NCBI RefSeq assembly: GCF_014898055.3
Contig: NW_023601754.1
Coordinates: 45,129,013-45,193,012, forward strand
Source: Talpa occidentalis
Lineage: Eukaryota; Chordata; Mammalia; Eulipotyphla; Talpidae
Reading direction: 5' to 3'
Length of the DNA stretch: 64,000 bases
Made by a program: the position numbers and the translations under genes. Below the pieces are notes generated by a model, which was not told where the DNA came from, did no database searches, and was given only the letters and a program-made list of their open reading frames with translations. Positions 41,148-52,565 of this stretch are shown in pieces. Position 1 is the first letter of the stretch. Each line of letters opens with the position of its first letter.

Positions 41148-44100
41148 GCTGCCACAGCCTGGGCAAAGGAGACTCTTCAGAGGGTGGCATTTGGCCTTGA
41201 ACAAAACCACGTCCAATGGGGCAGGTGTGGAGAGGGTTTCTGCTCCCCTGCGACCTTCTCATGACCTCAGCGGTAGCACCAGCCAGCAATCAACCATTGG
41301 CTGGGGGTCAGGCGCCCCGAACCCTACACTGCAGGCCTGGAGTGGGCAGCCCAAGCGTCACAGGCCCCCTGCCCTTTAACTTGGACCCTTTTGAGAACGG
41401 ACTAGCCAGGCGGGAGCCCTGGCAGCCTCCACATGCTCACTGCTCCCAGGACCTGCTCCCGGCCTGCCCGCCTGCTCACACCACCAGCCTCAGGCGCTTG
41501 CCCGGACCCAGACAGAGCCCCAGCCTGGGCCAAGGAGGAGGTTCCGAGTTTCAGACCACCCGGGCAGCCTGGCAGCCCCTGAAGAAAACACTTCCCATCC
41601 CCGCCTGTCTCTTTCCACCTTCCATATCTGCACCCCCACCCCCATGTGGGGCGTACAGCCAGTCTAGCAACTTCCTTGGGAACACGTACAGACCACAGCT
41701 CTCCACCCTACGTACAGCGCTGCGTGACTGCCCGCGGGTGAGGGCAGCGGCAGGTGGCGGCATGCCTGGACCAAGGGAGGGAGCCCCCCGCACCCCCTTC
41801 ACAGGCCTCCGGACACATTCCCCTTCGACAAAGGAACACTGGAAGAAAAATGGACACCCCTCCAATTTAAAAAAGAAAAGGAAAAAACTACAAGAAGAAA
41901 ACTACAAACCTCAAGATTTGGCTCTTCCGGTCTCTCTGAGAGGCAAACTGGCGGAAAGTGCCCTTGTCTTTGTGACAGGAAAACAAGGGTGCCCGGGGTG
42001 AGGGGGTGTCCCACCTTCTCCCATCACCAGACCCCCTCTCCCCAAGAAGACAGTTTGAACCTTTGGTGGGAAGAGCTGGGGAGACCAACAGGCCCGCCCG
42101 GACCCTGGTCTGCCTTGTGGGACACTACAGGCAATGGAAACACTACTGTGCGCAGAGGGTGCCCCGTGACCTGGGGGTCGCGGAGCGTTTGGTGTTGAAG
42201 TGGAATCAGTTTCACCCTGGGCCGGAGGAGGCCACCAGCTTGTCGGGGCGGGGAACCCTGAGGTGGGTGGGTCCGCTGTGCCCAGCCAGGCCAGAGGAGC
42301 TAAAGGCACCAAGGCCACCGGAGGACGCGGGGCCACAGTGCCTGCCACAGCCCAGCCTCCGTGCCTCCCACCCCCTCCCAGGACATGGCTTTCCCACTGG
42401 CCCCTGTGAGAACCTTCCTGGTGTCCCACCTCTGCCCTTGCCGCGGCTGCCGCCCGTGCTGGCTGCCCCCCACTCCCAGTGGCTGGGCCGAGGCCTCTGC
42501 TGTGACAGAGCCCAGGGACGGGGGGCAGGGGACCCGCAGCCACATAGCCTCTGGGTCTCTTTGCACTTTAAGAAGTAGCACCTGAGGGCTGTCCCCGGCC
42601 GCCCTGGGCCACTTCAGCTGGTGCCTGGCAAAGCAGAACGCCTCTGAACACCCTGCAGCCCCCCCCAACCCCCACGCTTCCTGTGGCTATTGGGGGACCG
42701 AGTAGGCCTCTGCTCACTGACTTCTTCCTCTGGGTAAGCTGGATATCTTCCTGTTTCTAGTTCTCATATGGCAGAATAAGGTGCTTGGAAAAACTAAATT
42801 ATCCCTGCAGGTTTTACCGCCTCTTAACACGAGTCAAAAAACAAACCCAAGGTACATGAATGTTCTCTGTGGTGTTGGCTGATGGGTTTTCCTCTCCTGC
42901 TGGCCCTGGGCCTGGTGCTTTGGGGCTGGCTGGGCGAGAAGGCCGTGTCTGAGCTGTGCCGTGTCTGAGCTGTGGCTGAGGTGGGCAGGCCCTGGGCTCT
43001 TTGGCCCTCGATGCCCCCTGTTCGTTGCTCAAGCCCCAGGCTGCTCAAGCCCCAGGCGGGTGAGGCAGTTGCTCCATTGAGTGAATCTTGACCATTTTGT
43101 GGGTTGTGCTCACCCCTCCTGGGGAGCCCTTCAAGGTATTGCGTGGGGTGGGAACCCACTCGGTGGCCTGGGGCCACTGTCCCTCTTATGAGCTAAACAA
43201 AAGTAGCCCTGTCTCTCCCACTGCCCTGTTAGCACTGCCGCAGCTGCCGCCTCGCTGGCCCCTGTGGCCTCAGGTTCCCGCCCCACCTGAGGTGCGTAGA
43301 CATGGAAATGGTGGGTGATTTTTCTGGTTGTGTTGGACTGGGAGGGGTGCAGGGAAGGGGGGACCATCTGTGCTTAGCACCCTCACCCCTGGGCATGTAG
43401 CAGGCAGGACCCGCAGGGGCCCTTGCCCCCCAGTGTCCTGCCTGGGCTCTCCAGGGGCACAGGCAAGAGCTGCTACTCGGGCCCTGAAGGAGCCAGGTCC
43501 CGGCCGCTCCATGGCCTGCGCCCACTCTAGCTTCTCTGCCCCTCCCAGCCTGGGGGGAAGCGCTCGGGCGCGGCGCTCTCTGTGGCCCTGTGCCAGTCCC
43601 CTGCTCTGGTCCGCAGCGTCCAGTCCGGGCATCCGCATTCAACCAAACGGGCACTCGGTGGGACCCACAGAGAACCTGGGTGCGCAGCTTGTGCGGGGAC
43701 ATGCTGACCTTGAACGCACAGACCCGCCTCGAGTTCATCTAGTTCGCTCAGTCCTGGGAAGTGCTTCCACATGCGATGCTCGCCCGAGCTGCACCCCAGC
43801 TCAGAGTAGAGGGAGAGGCAGCATCGGTGAGCCTCAGGGTGGGTCAGTGGTGTGCCCGGAAGCCCTCTCCCCGCTCAGTGTCCTTCTGACATCCAGCGGG
43901 AGCGAAACCCCGCATATAGTGCGAGGGGCGCCCCTTGCCTGAGCAGGTGGCTGAGTCGCTGAGCGGCGCCACTGCTGAATCGCCCTGCGAGCTTGGCTCT
44001 GGTGCGCGGTGAGTGTCACCCACATTTATACCCTCCCCTTCTCTTGACACGGTGTGGGAAGAGGGGTCTTCCTCTGAGCAGGACTGCCGGCAGGTCTTGT

Positions 44101-44951
44101 GGATCCTACAGGAGAGTGCCAGAGCGGCCCTGGCAGCAGGCCAGCCTGCCCCCTGCACCCGCCCCTCCATCAGGGGCGGGAGGCCGGGTGGGCATCACGA
44201 CCCCCAGGCCACAGGTATTCTAACCTCAACCCTGAAACTTGAAAACCAGCGCTGTGGCATTTTGATCTCAGTCCCCCCTCTGTGCCCTCCCTGCTGGCTG
44301 GAAGGGGGAGCTGCCCCACGCTGGGGCGCCCGCCAGAACGCACGCGGAGGAAGGTGGGCTCGGAGTTGCTGCTTTTCCCACGGAAGGAAGCTCCAGGGAC
44401 CTGACTGAGTTGCTGGGAGTCCCCTCGCTCTTGTCCCTCTAAGTGCAATGGGCGTGGCTTGCCGGGGCGCCCACCCCCCACACACACCCCCCACCCCCGC
44501 CCCCCACGCCTTGCTGACTCCGCAGATGGTGGACAGAGGCGTCACCTGCGGCCGGTTGCTTGGCAGGTTCAAGCCACTTGATTGTGCTTGGGTGAGAGGA
44601 TGGACAGTCACATCCCAGTAGCCTGGTAACGGGCCCAGCAGGCCTGCCTGGAAGCCCCGGGCCAGTCCAGGTAGGGCCCTTCTCCCCAGGCCCTGGCCCT
44701 TCCCTGGGCGCTGCTCCTCGCCAGCCCAGAGGGAGGGGGTCTTACCTCCCGTGGGAGCCTTCCCCGGGGCCCTGGCTGCGGACTCTGCCAGGCCGGGGTG
44801 CTGCAGCCCCAGCCCCGCCGCCCCCTCTGCTCACACAGCAGCGATGTTACACTTTCCATGTAGTCGAGACAGGGCGTAAGTTATTGTTTGCATAAAAAGA
44901 ATCATGTTCCCTGTGTACATTAAAGAAAAGGAAATGTCTGAATTGTATGGG

Positions 44952-44957
44952 AATAAA
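44952..44957 (+). terminator. ARHGAP35: Proximal poly(A) signal of ARHGAP35
   Basis: Consensus AATAAA within gggaataaaattg. Use of this site would shorten the 3' UTR by about 500 bases. Confidence 0.5.
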
Positions 44958-45464
44958 ATTGTTTGAAAATTCGGAATAGTGCTGCTGCCAGCTTATTTTT
45001 CTGGTACTTGTATTTTCACATGTTAAATGATCTTTATATATGTTGAATTAACAAATATTTTGAGTTTCCTGAGAAAAACAAAAGCATATTAATGGTATTG
45101 AAATGTGTTAGTAGTCTGGCCGTGTGCCCAAAATTCTGTTTTGCAGCAAAAGTGGAGAACTGTATGTAAAGAAAGTATAACAATTATTTCTTTGTATTTT
45201 AGGGGCTTTAACCAGGACATCCTCTAGTTGGTGTTAGGAATGTTTGCTTCATTTCCAGACTTTCTTTGTAAACAGTCGTGGGTTTGAGGCCCCGGCCTGA
45301 TTAGTGCATGGCCAGCTCTCAGCCGAGGCTGAGGCGTCTCTGACTGACGTGTTTTTGTTTGGTTTTGTTTTTTAAAATCATGTATTTGCTACAAAGTATT
45401 GTACTTGTCTCAATGGGAATGGTGTACAAAACTGAAAAGGCCTTATGTGATATGTATCATAGTT

Positions 45465-45470
45465 AATAAA
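45465..45470 (+). terminator. ARHGAP35: Distal poly(A) signal of ARHGAP35
   Basis: Consensus AATAAA (agttaataaatcaatcttg) at the point where the AT-rich conserved-looking UTR ends and GC-rich intergenic sequence starts. A cleavage site 10-25 bases downstream is inferred. Confidence 0.7.
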
Positions 45471-45612
45471 TCAATCTTGTAAAAAACCAAACCTGAGAGA
45501 TGAAGCGGCCCCTCCCTGGGCCGCTGCCTCCCGAGCACACCCCCAGTGTCCCCCAGGGGACCTACAGGCAGGAGGTGGGGTCCCTGTCACCAGCACAGAA
45601 GGCCCCTCACAA

Positions 45613-45627
45613 CCACCAGGGGGCCCC
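45613..45627 (+). promoter_or_regulatory. Candidate CTCF site 1
   Basis: The core CCACCAGGGGGCCCC matches the CTCF core CCACCAGGGGGCGC except near its end. It lies about 140 bases downstream of the ARHGAP35 polyadenylation signal. Occupancy cannot be judged from sequence. Confidence 0.4.
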
Positions 45628-46359
45628 TGCCTGTGGGGCCTGCTTCCTCTCCTCCAGCAGTGACCTGCCCGCAGGCCACACTGTCCCGCCTGTCTCAGGT
45701 CGGCCACAGCGTCTCCCACTGACCCCTGTGGCCACGGGGATGCCGGAGTCGGGGGGTGGGGGCAAAAGACAGACCCTGTGCCCTTCCACCATGGTGGGAG
45801 TCAGGACTGGGGTCAGAGAGTGACATGCCAAAGGCCAGAACCCCCGACACCTCTCAGGACTGGACAGAGTGTACCTTTCAGGACAGCCCCTCGGGTGGAG
45901 GTTGGTTGGACCCCCACGGAGTCTCCCCCCAAAGTCTTAAAACACTTCTCAGTCACCCAGCCTCCACCCACTCTCCTGCTGCTGCATCTCCCACCCCCTC
46001 ATCTCCACCCCCCTCCAGACCTAGGCCACCTCCCTATGTCATTGTCACTGGCAGCCCAGAGCACCTGCTCCCACTACCTCCCCCTTTATCTCCCTACCCC
46101 CTTCCCCGCCCCCCGTGCTGGCCCTGACTCCAGGTGGCTGTGACCCCTCTTCACAGCCCAGGGTTCCAGGAGAAAGGCCTGCCTCTGCCTCAACCTATGG
46201 TAGGAGCGGTGTGTGCCTGCTGCTACCCATCACGCTGCCTGCTCCGGCTCCCTGCTGGGCTGGCCAAGCATTTGACATCCCATAGGGCCTCCCTCTGGAC
46301 CCAGCCTGCCCTCCCCCTCCCCAGTCACACTCCAGCCTCAGAGTTCCCTGGCTCCCTGA

Positions 46360-47190
46360 ACACATCAGCTTCTCCCTGCATCCAGGCCTTCGCTGGTGCT
46401 GTGCTCCTGCCTGGAGTTTGTTCTGTCCCCATGCCCTAAACCTCTGCCTTCAGAGCTTTGCCCGTCCTTCAAAGCGCGTCTTCCTCTAACAGCTCTAACC
46501 TCACCCTTGCACACGCTGACTCACCCAGCATCTATATTCCTTCTCTGCTCTGGGGATTTGTGGGGCACCCATAAATGCTTTGCATTATCCTTTTAAAAAG
46601 TATTAACAGTATACAATAGGCACTCAATATATGTGCCAGCAAGTCTCTCTAGTCAATGTTCAAGTCGTGTGTGCTTTATCTCCCAGTCTCCACCCACCAG
46701 TGTCCAGAATTCAGGGGGCATGGGGCCTGTGGCTCCCCCAGGTGTCGGACCTCCCAGGATGCCCAGCGAGGTGCCTTGAACACAGTAGGTCCTCAGTTTG
46801 TGGATGGCTTTCAGCACCCCCGTGTGGCCTCAACCAGACTTCTGGCACCTGCCACACGTGACACAGGCTGGTGACACTCCCCCACCCTCTATGGGACATC
46901 TCTGCCCCCTCCCTGCCCCTCTCGCACGCTGACCCTCTTACCCTCCACTTTCTGCCATGTCCCAGCCTCCTTGGCCACCCCCAGTCACGCCTCTGCCCTT
47001 TCAAGCCCCTTAACACCTACCAAGGCGCCCCAGTCCCTGTGGGGTAAAGCCCAAACTCCTGCAGTTGCTATGGCCGCCAACCCCAGTGAGCGTCATCTTG
47101 CTCCCTGATTTCCAACCATCCCGACTCCCCCAGCACCCCCCCACACCTCAGATGCTGTTCCCTCCTGAAACACCACCCTCCCCTCAAGGG
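46360..47190 (-). mobile_element. L2 fragments
   Basis: Two antisense L2-like runs: 'catccaggccttcgctggtg' followed by 'cttcaaagcgcgtcttcc', then 'ggggtaaagcccaaactcc'. Both are old and diverged. Confidence 0.45.
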
Positions 47191-47616
47191 CTCCCCCTCC
47201 CCTCAAGGGCCCCCCCCCCACCGCCACCAAAATAGATTCCTTTGCTTTTAAGAGAAGTTCCTTTAAGAGCCTTGGCTCAGCTTGTTACTCATTCAGATTG
47301 CATTCACCATGTCACCCTGGTTTCCTGAGCAGCCACTTCGGGCCGGTGAGGGGAGACACAGCCAAGAGTTGGCATCCCGTGGACAGATGGCCGGCGTGTG
47401 CTTTCATGTCTGGTGCAGGTAAGGAGCTAAGGAAGATGTGGATTTGGGGGAGCATGCCTGTTAGGTGATCTGGAGGGCTTCTCTGAGGAGGTGACGTTGC
47501 AGCAGAGCAGGTGGGGGAGATGAGCGAGGCACTCACTGGTACAGAACTGCCTGGGAATGGCAAGAACTCGGTGGTTAAGAGGAAAACATTGCAGTTTAAT
47601 GTTTTGGGTTTTCTTT

Positions 47617-47748
47617 TAAGATTTTATTTTACTTTATTTTATTTTTTTGTGGGACCCTCGCCAGCGGCCGGGGAACAAAGCGGCGCTGCAGAGGCTGCGG
47701 GCAGCCTCGCAGCCCAGCGCTCAACCGCTGTGCCACCAGGGGAGGCCC
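47617..47748 (-). mobile_element. Half-length SINE: tRNA head plus A-rich tail
   Basis: Read on the minus strand, the head runs through the B-box to GGGTCCCACA and then passes straight into an A-rich tail containing AATAAAATCTT. The middle and 3' half of the usual element are missing. It directly abuts the full element at 47749. Confidence 0.85.
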
Positions 47749-48011
47749 TAAAGATTTATTTTTTATTTATACAATAGTTGGGGTGCAGGGCAGAGACGTG
47801 GGAGGGCGAGAGGATTCACCAGACAGTGGGGAGCAGAGCAGGCAGACGGACAGGCCAAAAGCACTGCTGAGGGGAGCAGCAGGTGAGACAGGAGAGATCT
47901 GTTATGCCATGTAGGCATCTCCCCTGCCGGCCGGGAATCGAACTCGCGCTGCAGAGGCTGCTGACAGCTTCACAGCGCTGCTCTCAACCCACTGTGCCAC
48001 CGGGGCAGCCC
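47749..48011 (-). mobile_element. tRNA-derived SINE (older subfamily)
   Basis: A full-length reversed element ending GGGGCAGCCCC. It abuts the 5' head of the half-length element. Confidence 0.85.
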
Positions 48012-48406
48012 CTAACTTTTTTTTTTTAATGCAAAAAACAGTCGTGATGAGCAGAATGACGAAGACAGAATCAGTAGCCATGCCCAGCTTTGCTGGAACC
48101 CAAGGCACCAGGAGGCACGACCCTAAGACTGAGCCTGGGGGGTGGGGGGAGAGCAGGGACAGTGGGGTGGAGACAGGTGGGATTCCAGAAGCGTTGGAGG
48201 TCAGAGGTCAGGGCAGCAGAATTTGCTCAAGGTTGTACGTGACTGTAAAGGAGGTGGGGTGATTCCAAGGTTGGCACATACAATAGCGTCCCCTGAGAAA
48301 CCCTCCAGGGCAGGCTCTGCCTCCCTATTGCGCAGCCTCACCCGTTAGGAAGGAAAAGGCAGGCGCTCCCCAGCCTGGGCGTAGAGTGCGGCGTTACTCC
48401 GTGAGG

Positions 48407-48425
48407 ACACCAGGGGGCAGCAGAG
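48407..48425 (+). promoter_or_regulatory. Candidate CTCF site 2
   Basis: ACACCAGGGGGCAGCAGAG fits the CTCF core well (CCAG plus the GGGGGCAG block) in a locally CpG-rich segment (48370-48460). It has the same orientation as site 1, between two unrelated genes, as expected for a boundary. Confidence 0.5.
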
Positions 48426-48968
48426 CGCCGCCCGGCCCAGCCCGGCTTGGTCGCGAAGGCTTGGAAGCCAGTTTGTTAAGGGAGGGGCTCGGGAAAGCAA
48501 GGTCCAGAGGGGCGGTGGAGCCTGGAGAGCAGCGTGTTATGAGCAGTGGGGTTGGACGCGTCCCTGGAGACGGCCAGCATGCATTTATTCAGTCGTGAGT
48601 CACGGAAGGACAAAGTCCTTGCAGGGCAAGACAATAAACTTGAAGATTGTCCTGAGGGCATTGGGAAGGCAGGGATGTGACTGGGGGAGAGGACAGACAG
48701 CGGATCTGCAGGAGGGGAGCGGTGACAGCAGAAAGTGGGGGGTCGGGGAGATGCGGTTCGCGGGCCTCTTTCCACCTATGGCATTGAAGAGCACGAGTTG
48801 TAAATGTCAGCAAGACAGGTCCTGCTAGCAAAGGGAGCAATTTCGGCACACGAGTTATTAAAATGATTCCACTTCAACATGATGAAAGGATTCGAACGAT
48901 TTCATTGTTTTATGTGCCAACTCAATTTTCAAACGCTATGACATGGGTATGGTCATTACCCCCATTTT

Positions 48969-49239
48969 CTTTTTGTTTTAAAAGATTTATTTATGCATAC
49001 AAGAACTAGGGTACACCCATAGGTGCGGGGTGTGAGAGGATTCACCAGAGACAGAGTGGGGAGCAGAACAGTCAGATGCACTGAAATATACTGGTGAGGG
49101 GAGCAGCGGGTGAGACAGGAGAGGTCTGTTGCGCCATGTGGGACCCTCGCCAGGTAGCCAGGGATCGAACCGGCGCTGGAGAGGCTGCGGGGCAACTTCG
49201 CAGCCCAGCGCTAAACTGCTGTGCCACCAGGGGAGGCCC
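48969..49239 (-). mobile_element. tRNA-derived SINE (older subfamily)
   Basis: A perfect duplication ACCCCCATTTT at 48958-48968 and 49240-49250. Confidence 0.9.
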
Positions 49240-49814
49240 ACCCCCATTTTTCATGTGAAAAAACTGAGGCACAAGTGATCTGGCCACCGTGGCATGCTAT
49301 CGGTAGGAGTTGGTATGGGAACCCCAGCTTTCTGACGCCCAAGTCCTCAGCTCCTGCCACGGCACCCTAATAAAGCACCGGACCCCGGCCAGTTTACAGC
49401 ACCATGTCCCCTTTCACAGCTCTGCAGGCCTGAAGCCTCACATCAAGGTGTGGGCAGGGCCAAGCCTCCTCCGCAGGGGTAGAGACCAGTCCCTGCCTCT
49501 TCCAGCTGCTGGACTCTGCAGGCCTTCCACCGCTGGCGGCGGCTCCCTCCGGGTGTGCTGACTCCAATGCCCCCCACCCCCAACTTCTGTCACTTAGTTG
49601 GGGCCCACCCCCATCGAGGTGTCAACAAGGATGACGGCACCTCCAGACCCTTTGTTGAATCATCTCCAGAGTCCCTCTTGCCAGTTCAGGTCACATTTGC
49701 AAGTTCCAGGGTTAAAATGTGGACTTATCTTCTGGGGGGCCACCACTCACAACGCTCATCCTACACCGTTATTATTAAGCTCGCACATGCACACTCCTGC
49801 TTTTTTTCCCCTTC

Positions 49815-49975
49815 TAGCACTTTGCCCCATCTGACAGGTCTTTTCTTGTTTTGTCCCTTGTCTGACACCCCCACTTACACATCAGCTCAAGTGACATGCT
49901 CTCTGCCTCCTTCTGCCCTGCCCCATCCCTGGAGCATCCAGCACACAGTAGATGCTCAATAAATGTTTGCCGGAT
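49815..49975 (-). mobile_element. L2 3' fragment
   Basis: 'cagcacacagtagatgctc' and 'aataaatgtttgccgg' form the characteristic L2/MIR-type 3' end. Confidence 0.5.
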
Positions 49976-50239
49976 AGAAGACTCTATAATAGAAACCGTC
50001 GGAATTGGGCAGCCCGGTTCTCAGGTGCCTGCTCATCACCCACTGCCGGGCTTTCCACTATGGCTCTGAGCACTTCACCACCTGTTTGCAAAGCGCGGGA
50101 GTGAAAGCAGGAGGGATGCGGGTCAGACTCAAAGTAGGACTTTCTGGGAAGTGACAGCCAGTGGGGGTGTGTTGTTGAGGACATGGAAAATCGCAGGCCT
50201 GTCCTAAGAGACCTCAAGCCGATCTGAGGGGTTTTGTCC

Positions 50240-50760
50240 TCTCTTGAGAGCTCAGTCCAGCACCTCACTCCCAACCAACTCCCGCCCACTCTGATTCAAG
50301 GGCAGCTCCATGGTCGGGCTCTCCAGCCCGCACCGCCGCACCCCCGTGGCGCCTCCTCTCTTCCCACGCAGAGCCGGTCGCCAGCCACCCCCCTCCGCTG
50401 TGCCTTGCAAACAGCTCCCCCTCCGCCGCCACCAGGCCATCACCTGCTTTCCCTATCAGCGGCCTCGTCGCCCGGCTCCCCGCTTCTGTCACGTCGCCGC
50501 TTAGGGTCTGTCCACGGCGCAGGAGCGGCCTCGTCTTTAGAGCTGGGAACCAGCTCAGGCCCCGCCCCGACCTGACATTATCCAATCGTGTCTTTCCTGG
50601 GCGGGGCCAAGTCAAACCCCTCCCCCACGAGGCCCCGCCCCTCCCGCCCTCCGCGGCGCTCGCTCGCTGGCAGACACCGGTCCAGCGCCCGGTTCCTCCA
50701 GCCCACTCGGACGTGGGCACCTGCTCGTCCTCCTGCCCGGAGCCTGGGTTCTTCGCAGAC
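50240..50760. promoter_or_regulatory. Orphan CpG-rich promoter-like island
   Basis: A dense CpG segment with GC boxes CCCCGCCCC at 50560-50568 and 50633-50641, GGGCGGGGC at 50599-50607, and a CCAAT box at 50582-50586. This arrangement is typical of a TATA-less promoter. If the CCAAT box points the usual way, initiation would be on + near 50650-50720. No known exon follows. It could be an alternative upstream NPAS1 promoter, a non-coding RNA promoter, or an enhancer-like CpG island. Confidence 0.45.
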
Positions 50761-51184
50761 CTCAGCTTCCCAGCAAATGTCAGCTCCCCGGAAAGGGCGT
50801 CCGTGCCGCTGTCACTACCTTCCAGAATCCTCTCCTGTCACCCTGTTTTATTTCCTTCCCAACATTGGGTATTACCAGGAATCATCTTTGTCTGTTTACC
50901 TGCGTTCTTGTGTTCAACTCCCCCCACCCCAACACACTCACACACATAAGACCTTGTCTGTCTTGTTCACTGATGGGTCCCAGCCCCGGGCACATAGGAA
51001 CTCATGCACTTTCAGGACTGAGGAACTGCGCTATGTTTATATAGTCCAGATATACACACATAGATATAAAAGAATTATGATGGCTAGAAGATGCAAAATA
51101 AATCTCCCTTTGCAATACCAAATTGTTAACTTAAAAATGAACCCACTTCCTAACAACTGAATCTGAAGAATATCCATGTTTTGT

Positions 51185-51476
51185 TTTGTTTTTTAAACTC
51201 TTTTTTTTTTAATTTTTATTTATTTATTTATACAAGCACTGGGTACAGTCAGAAGCGCGGGAGGGTGAGAGAATTCACCAGAGCCAGAGCGGGGAGCAGA
51301 GCAGGCAGAAGGACCGAAGGACACTGCTGAGGGGAGCAGCGGGCGGCAGGAGAGGTCTGCGCGCCATGTGGGACCCTCCTCCGGTGGCCGGGGAGCAGCC
51401 GGGATCGAATCGGCACTACAGAGGCTGCGGGCAGCTTCGCAATCCAGCGCTCAACCGCTGCGCCACCGGGGAGGCC
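51185..51476 (-). mobile_element. tRNA-derived SINE (younger subfamily)
   Basis: Duplication CCATGTTTTGT at 51174-51184 and 51477-51487. The body is nearly identical to those at 8801 and 10437. Confidence 0.9.
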
Positions 51477-51587
51477 CCATGTTTTGTGTTTTTTTGTTTT
51501 GTTTTTTTTTTAAGTTCATCTACCTGCAAAGAAGGATGAGGTGTGGTCCTTTTTTGTTTAATTTTTTTTTAAGACTTATTTATTTAT

Positions 51588-51867
51588 GGACCTCCCTGGT
51601 GGCGCAAGCCGTTAAGCGCAGCGCTGTGAAGCTGTCTGCAGCCTCTGAAGCAAGGGTTCGATTCTTGGCCAACCAAGGAGAGTCCCACATGGTGCGGTAG
51701 ACCTCTCCTGTCTCGCCTGCTGCTCCCCTGAGCAGTGCATTTCAGTCAGTCTGCCTGTTCTGTTACCTGCTCTGTCTCTGGTGAATCGTCTCCCCCCACA
51801 CACATTCATCTGGCCTGTACTCCCGTTCTTGTATGAATAAATCTTTTTAAAAAGAATAATTAATTGT
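51588..51867 (+). mobile_element. tRNA-derived SINE (older subfamily)
   Basis: The head GGACCTCCCTGGTGGCGCA is preceded by AAGACTTATTTATTTAT, which looks like the tail of another, reversed SINE and suggests insertion into an older copy. The tail is AATAAATCTTTTTAAAAAG. Confidence 0.85.
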
Positions 51868-51888
51868 TAAAAAAGATTTATTTATTGG

Positions 51889-52010
51889 GCCTCCCCTAGT
51901 GACACAGCGGTTGAGCGCTGGACTGCAAGGCTGCCCGCAGCCTCTGCAGCGCTGGTTCGTTCCCCGGCCACCTGCGAGGGTCCCACAAAAAAAAAAAAAA
52001 AAAAAAAAAA
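51889..52010 (+). mobile_element. Half-length SINE: tRNA head plus poly-A
   Basis: The head GGGCCTCCCCTAGTGACACA continues to GAGGGTCCCAC and then goes straight into 24 A residues (51987-52010). The breakpoint is the same as in the copy at 47617-47748. Confidence 0.85.
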
Positions 52011-52278
52011 GATTTATTTATTTATTTATTTATGCATACAAGAACTGGGGTACAGGCCAGAGGTACGGGAGGGTGAGAGGATTCACTAGAGACAGAGTGG
52101 GGAGCAGAACAGGCAAACTGACTGAAACACACTGCGGAGGGGAGCAGTGGGGAGTCAGGAGAGGTCTGCTGCACCATGTGGTAACTCCCTGGCCAGCCGG
52201 GGATCAAACTCGTGCTGCAGAGGCTGCAGAGAGCTTCACAGTGCTGTGCTTAACCCCTTGTGTCACCAGGGGGGCCCT
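52011..52278 (-). mobile_element. tRNA-derived SINE (older subfamily)
   Basis: A full reversed element that starts directly at the A-run of the preceding half-length copy, giving a head-to-head arrangement. Confidence 0.85.
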
Positions 52279-52543
52279 AATCTTTTTTATTTATGCATAC
52301 AAGTACTGGGGTGTAGGCCAGAGGCATGGGAGGGGTGTGTGTGTGAGAGGATTCACCAGAGACAGAGTGGGGAGCAGAACAGGCAGATCAACTGAAATAC
52401 ACTGCTGAGGGGATCAACAGGGAGACAGGAGAGGTCTGCTGCGCCATGTGGGTCAGCTCCCTGGCCAGGGATCCATCCCATGCTGAAGTGGAAGTAGCTG
52501 CCAATAGCTTGAGACTTTAACAACTGCGCCACCAGGGAGGCCC
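52279..52543 (-). mobile_element. tRNA-derived SINE (older subfamily)
   Basis: Reversed copy in tandem with 52011-52278, ending GGGAGGCCCCC. It carries a short GTGTGTGTG insertion near 52336. Confidence 0.85.
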
Positions 52544-52565
52544 CCGTTCTCATCTTTAAATGTTT

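Larger units (their letters stand above)
41148..45488 (+). other. ARHGAP35: ARHGAP35 3' UTR
   Basis: The sequence after the ARHGAP35 stop runs without any interspersed repeat I can recognise to a consensus polyadenylation signal at 45465-45470, about 4.3 kb. The first part is GC-rich. The last 600 bases (about 44860-45480) turn AT-rich, as conserved distal 3' UTRs often do. The repeat-free character contrasts sharply with the SINE-rich flanks and suggests constraint. The exact cleavage site is inferred. A 261-codon open frame at 41216-42001 lies inside the UTR and is probably chance in GC-rich DNA. Confidence 0.75.

Noticed and set aside
41216..42001. 261-codon open frame downstream of the ARHGAP35 stop
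   Set aside because: It lies within the 3' UTR, has no recognisable domain and has low-complexity Pro/Arg-rich composition expected from GC-rich DNA.
51185..52543. Regularly spaced repeats resembling a repeat array
   Set aside because: The units are SINEs of about 270 bases in both orientations; there is no CRISPR-type short repeat and spacer structure, and the DNA is mammalian.
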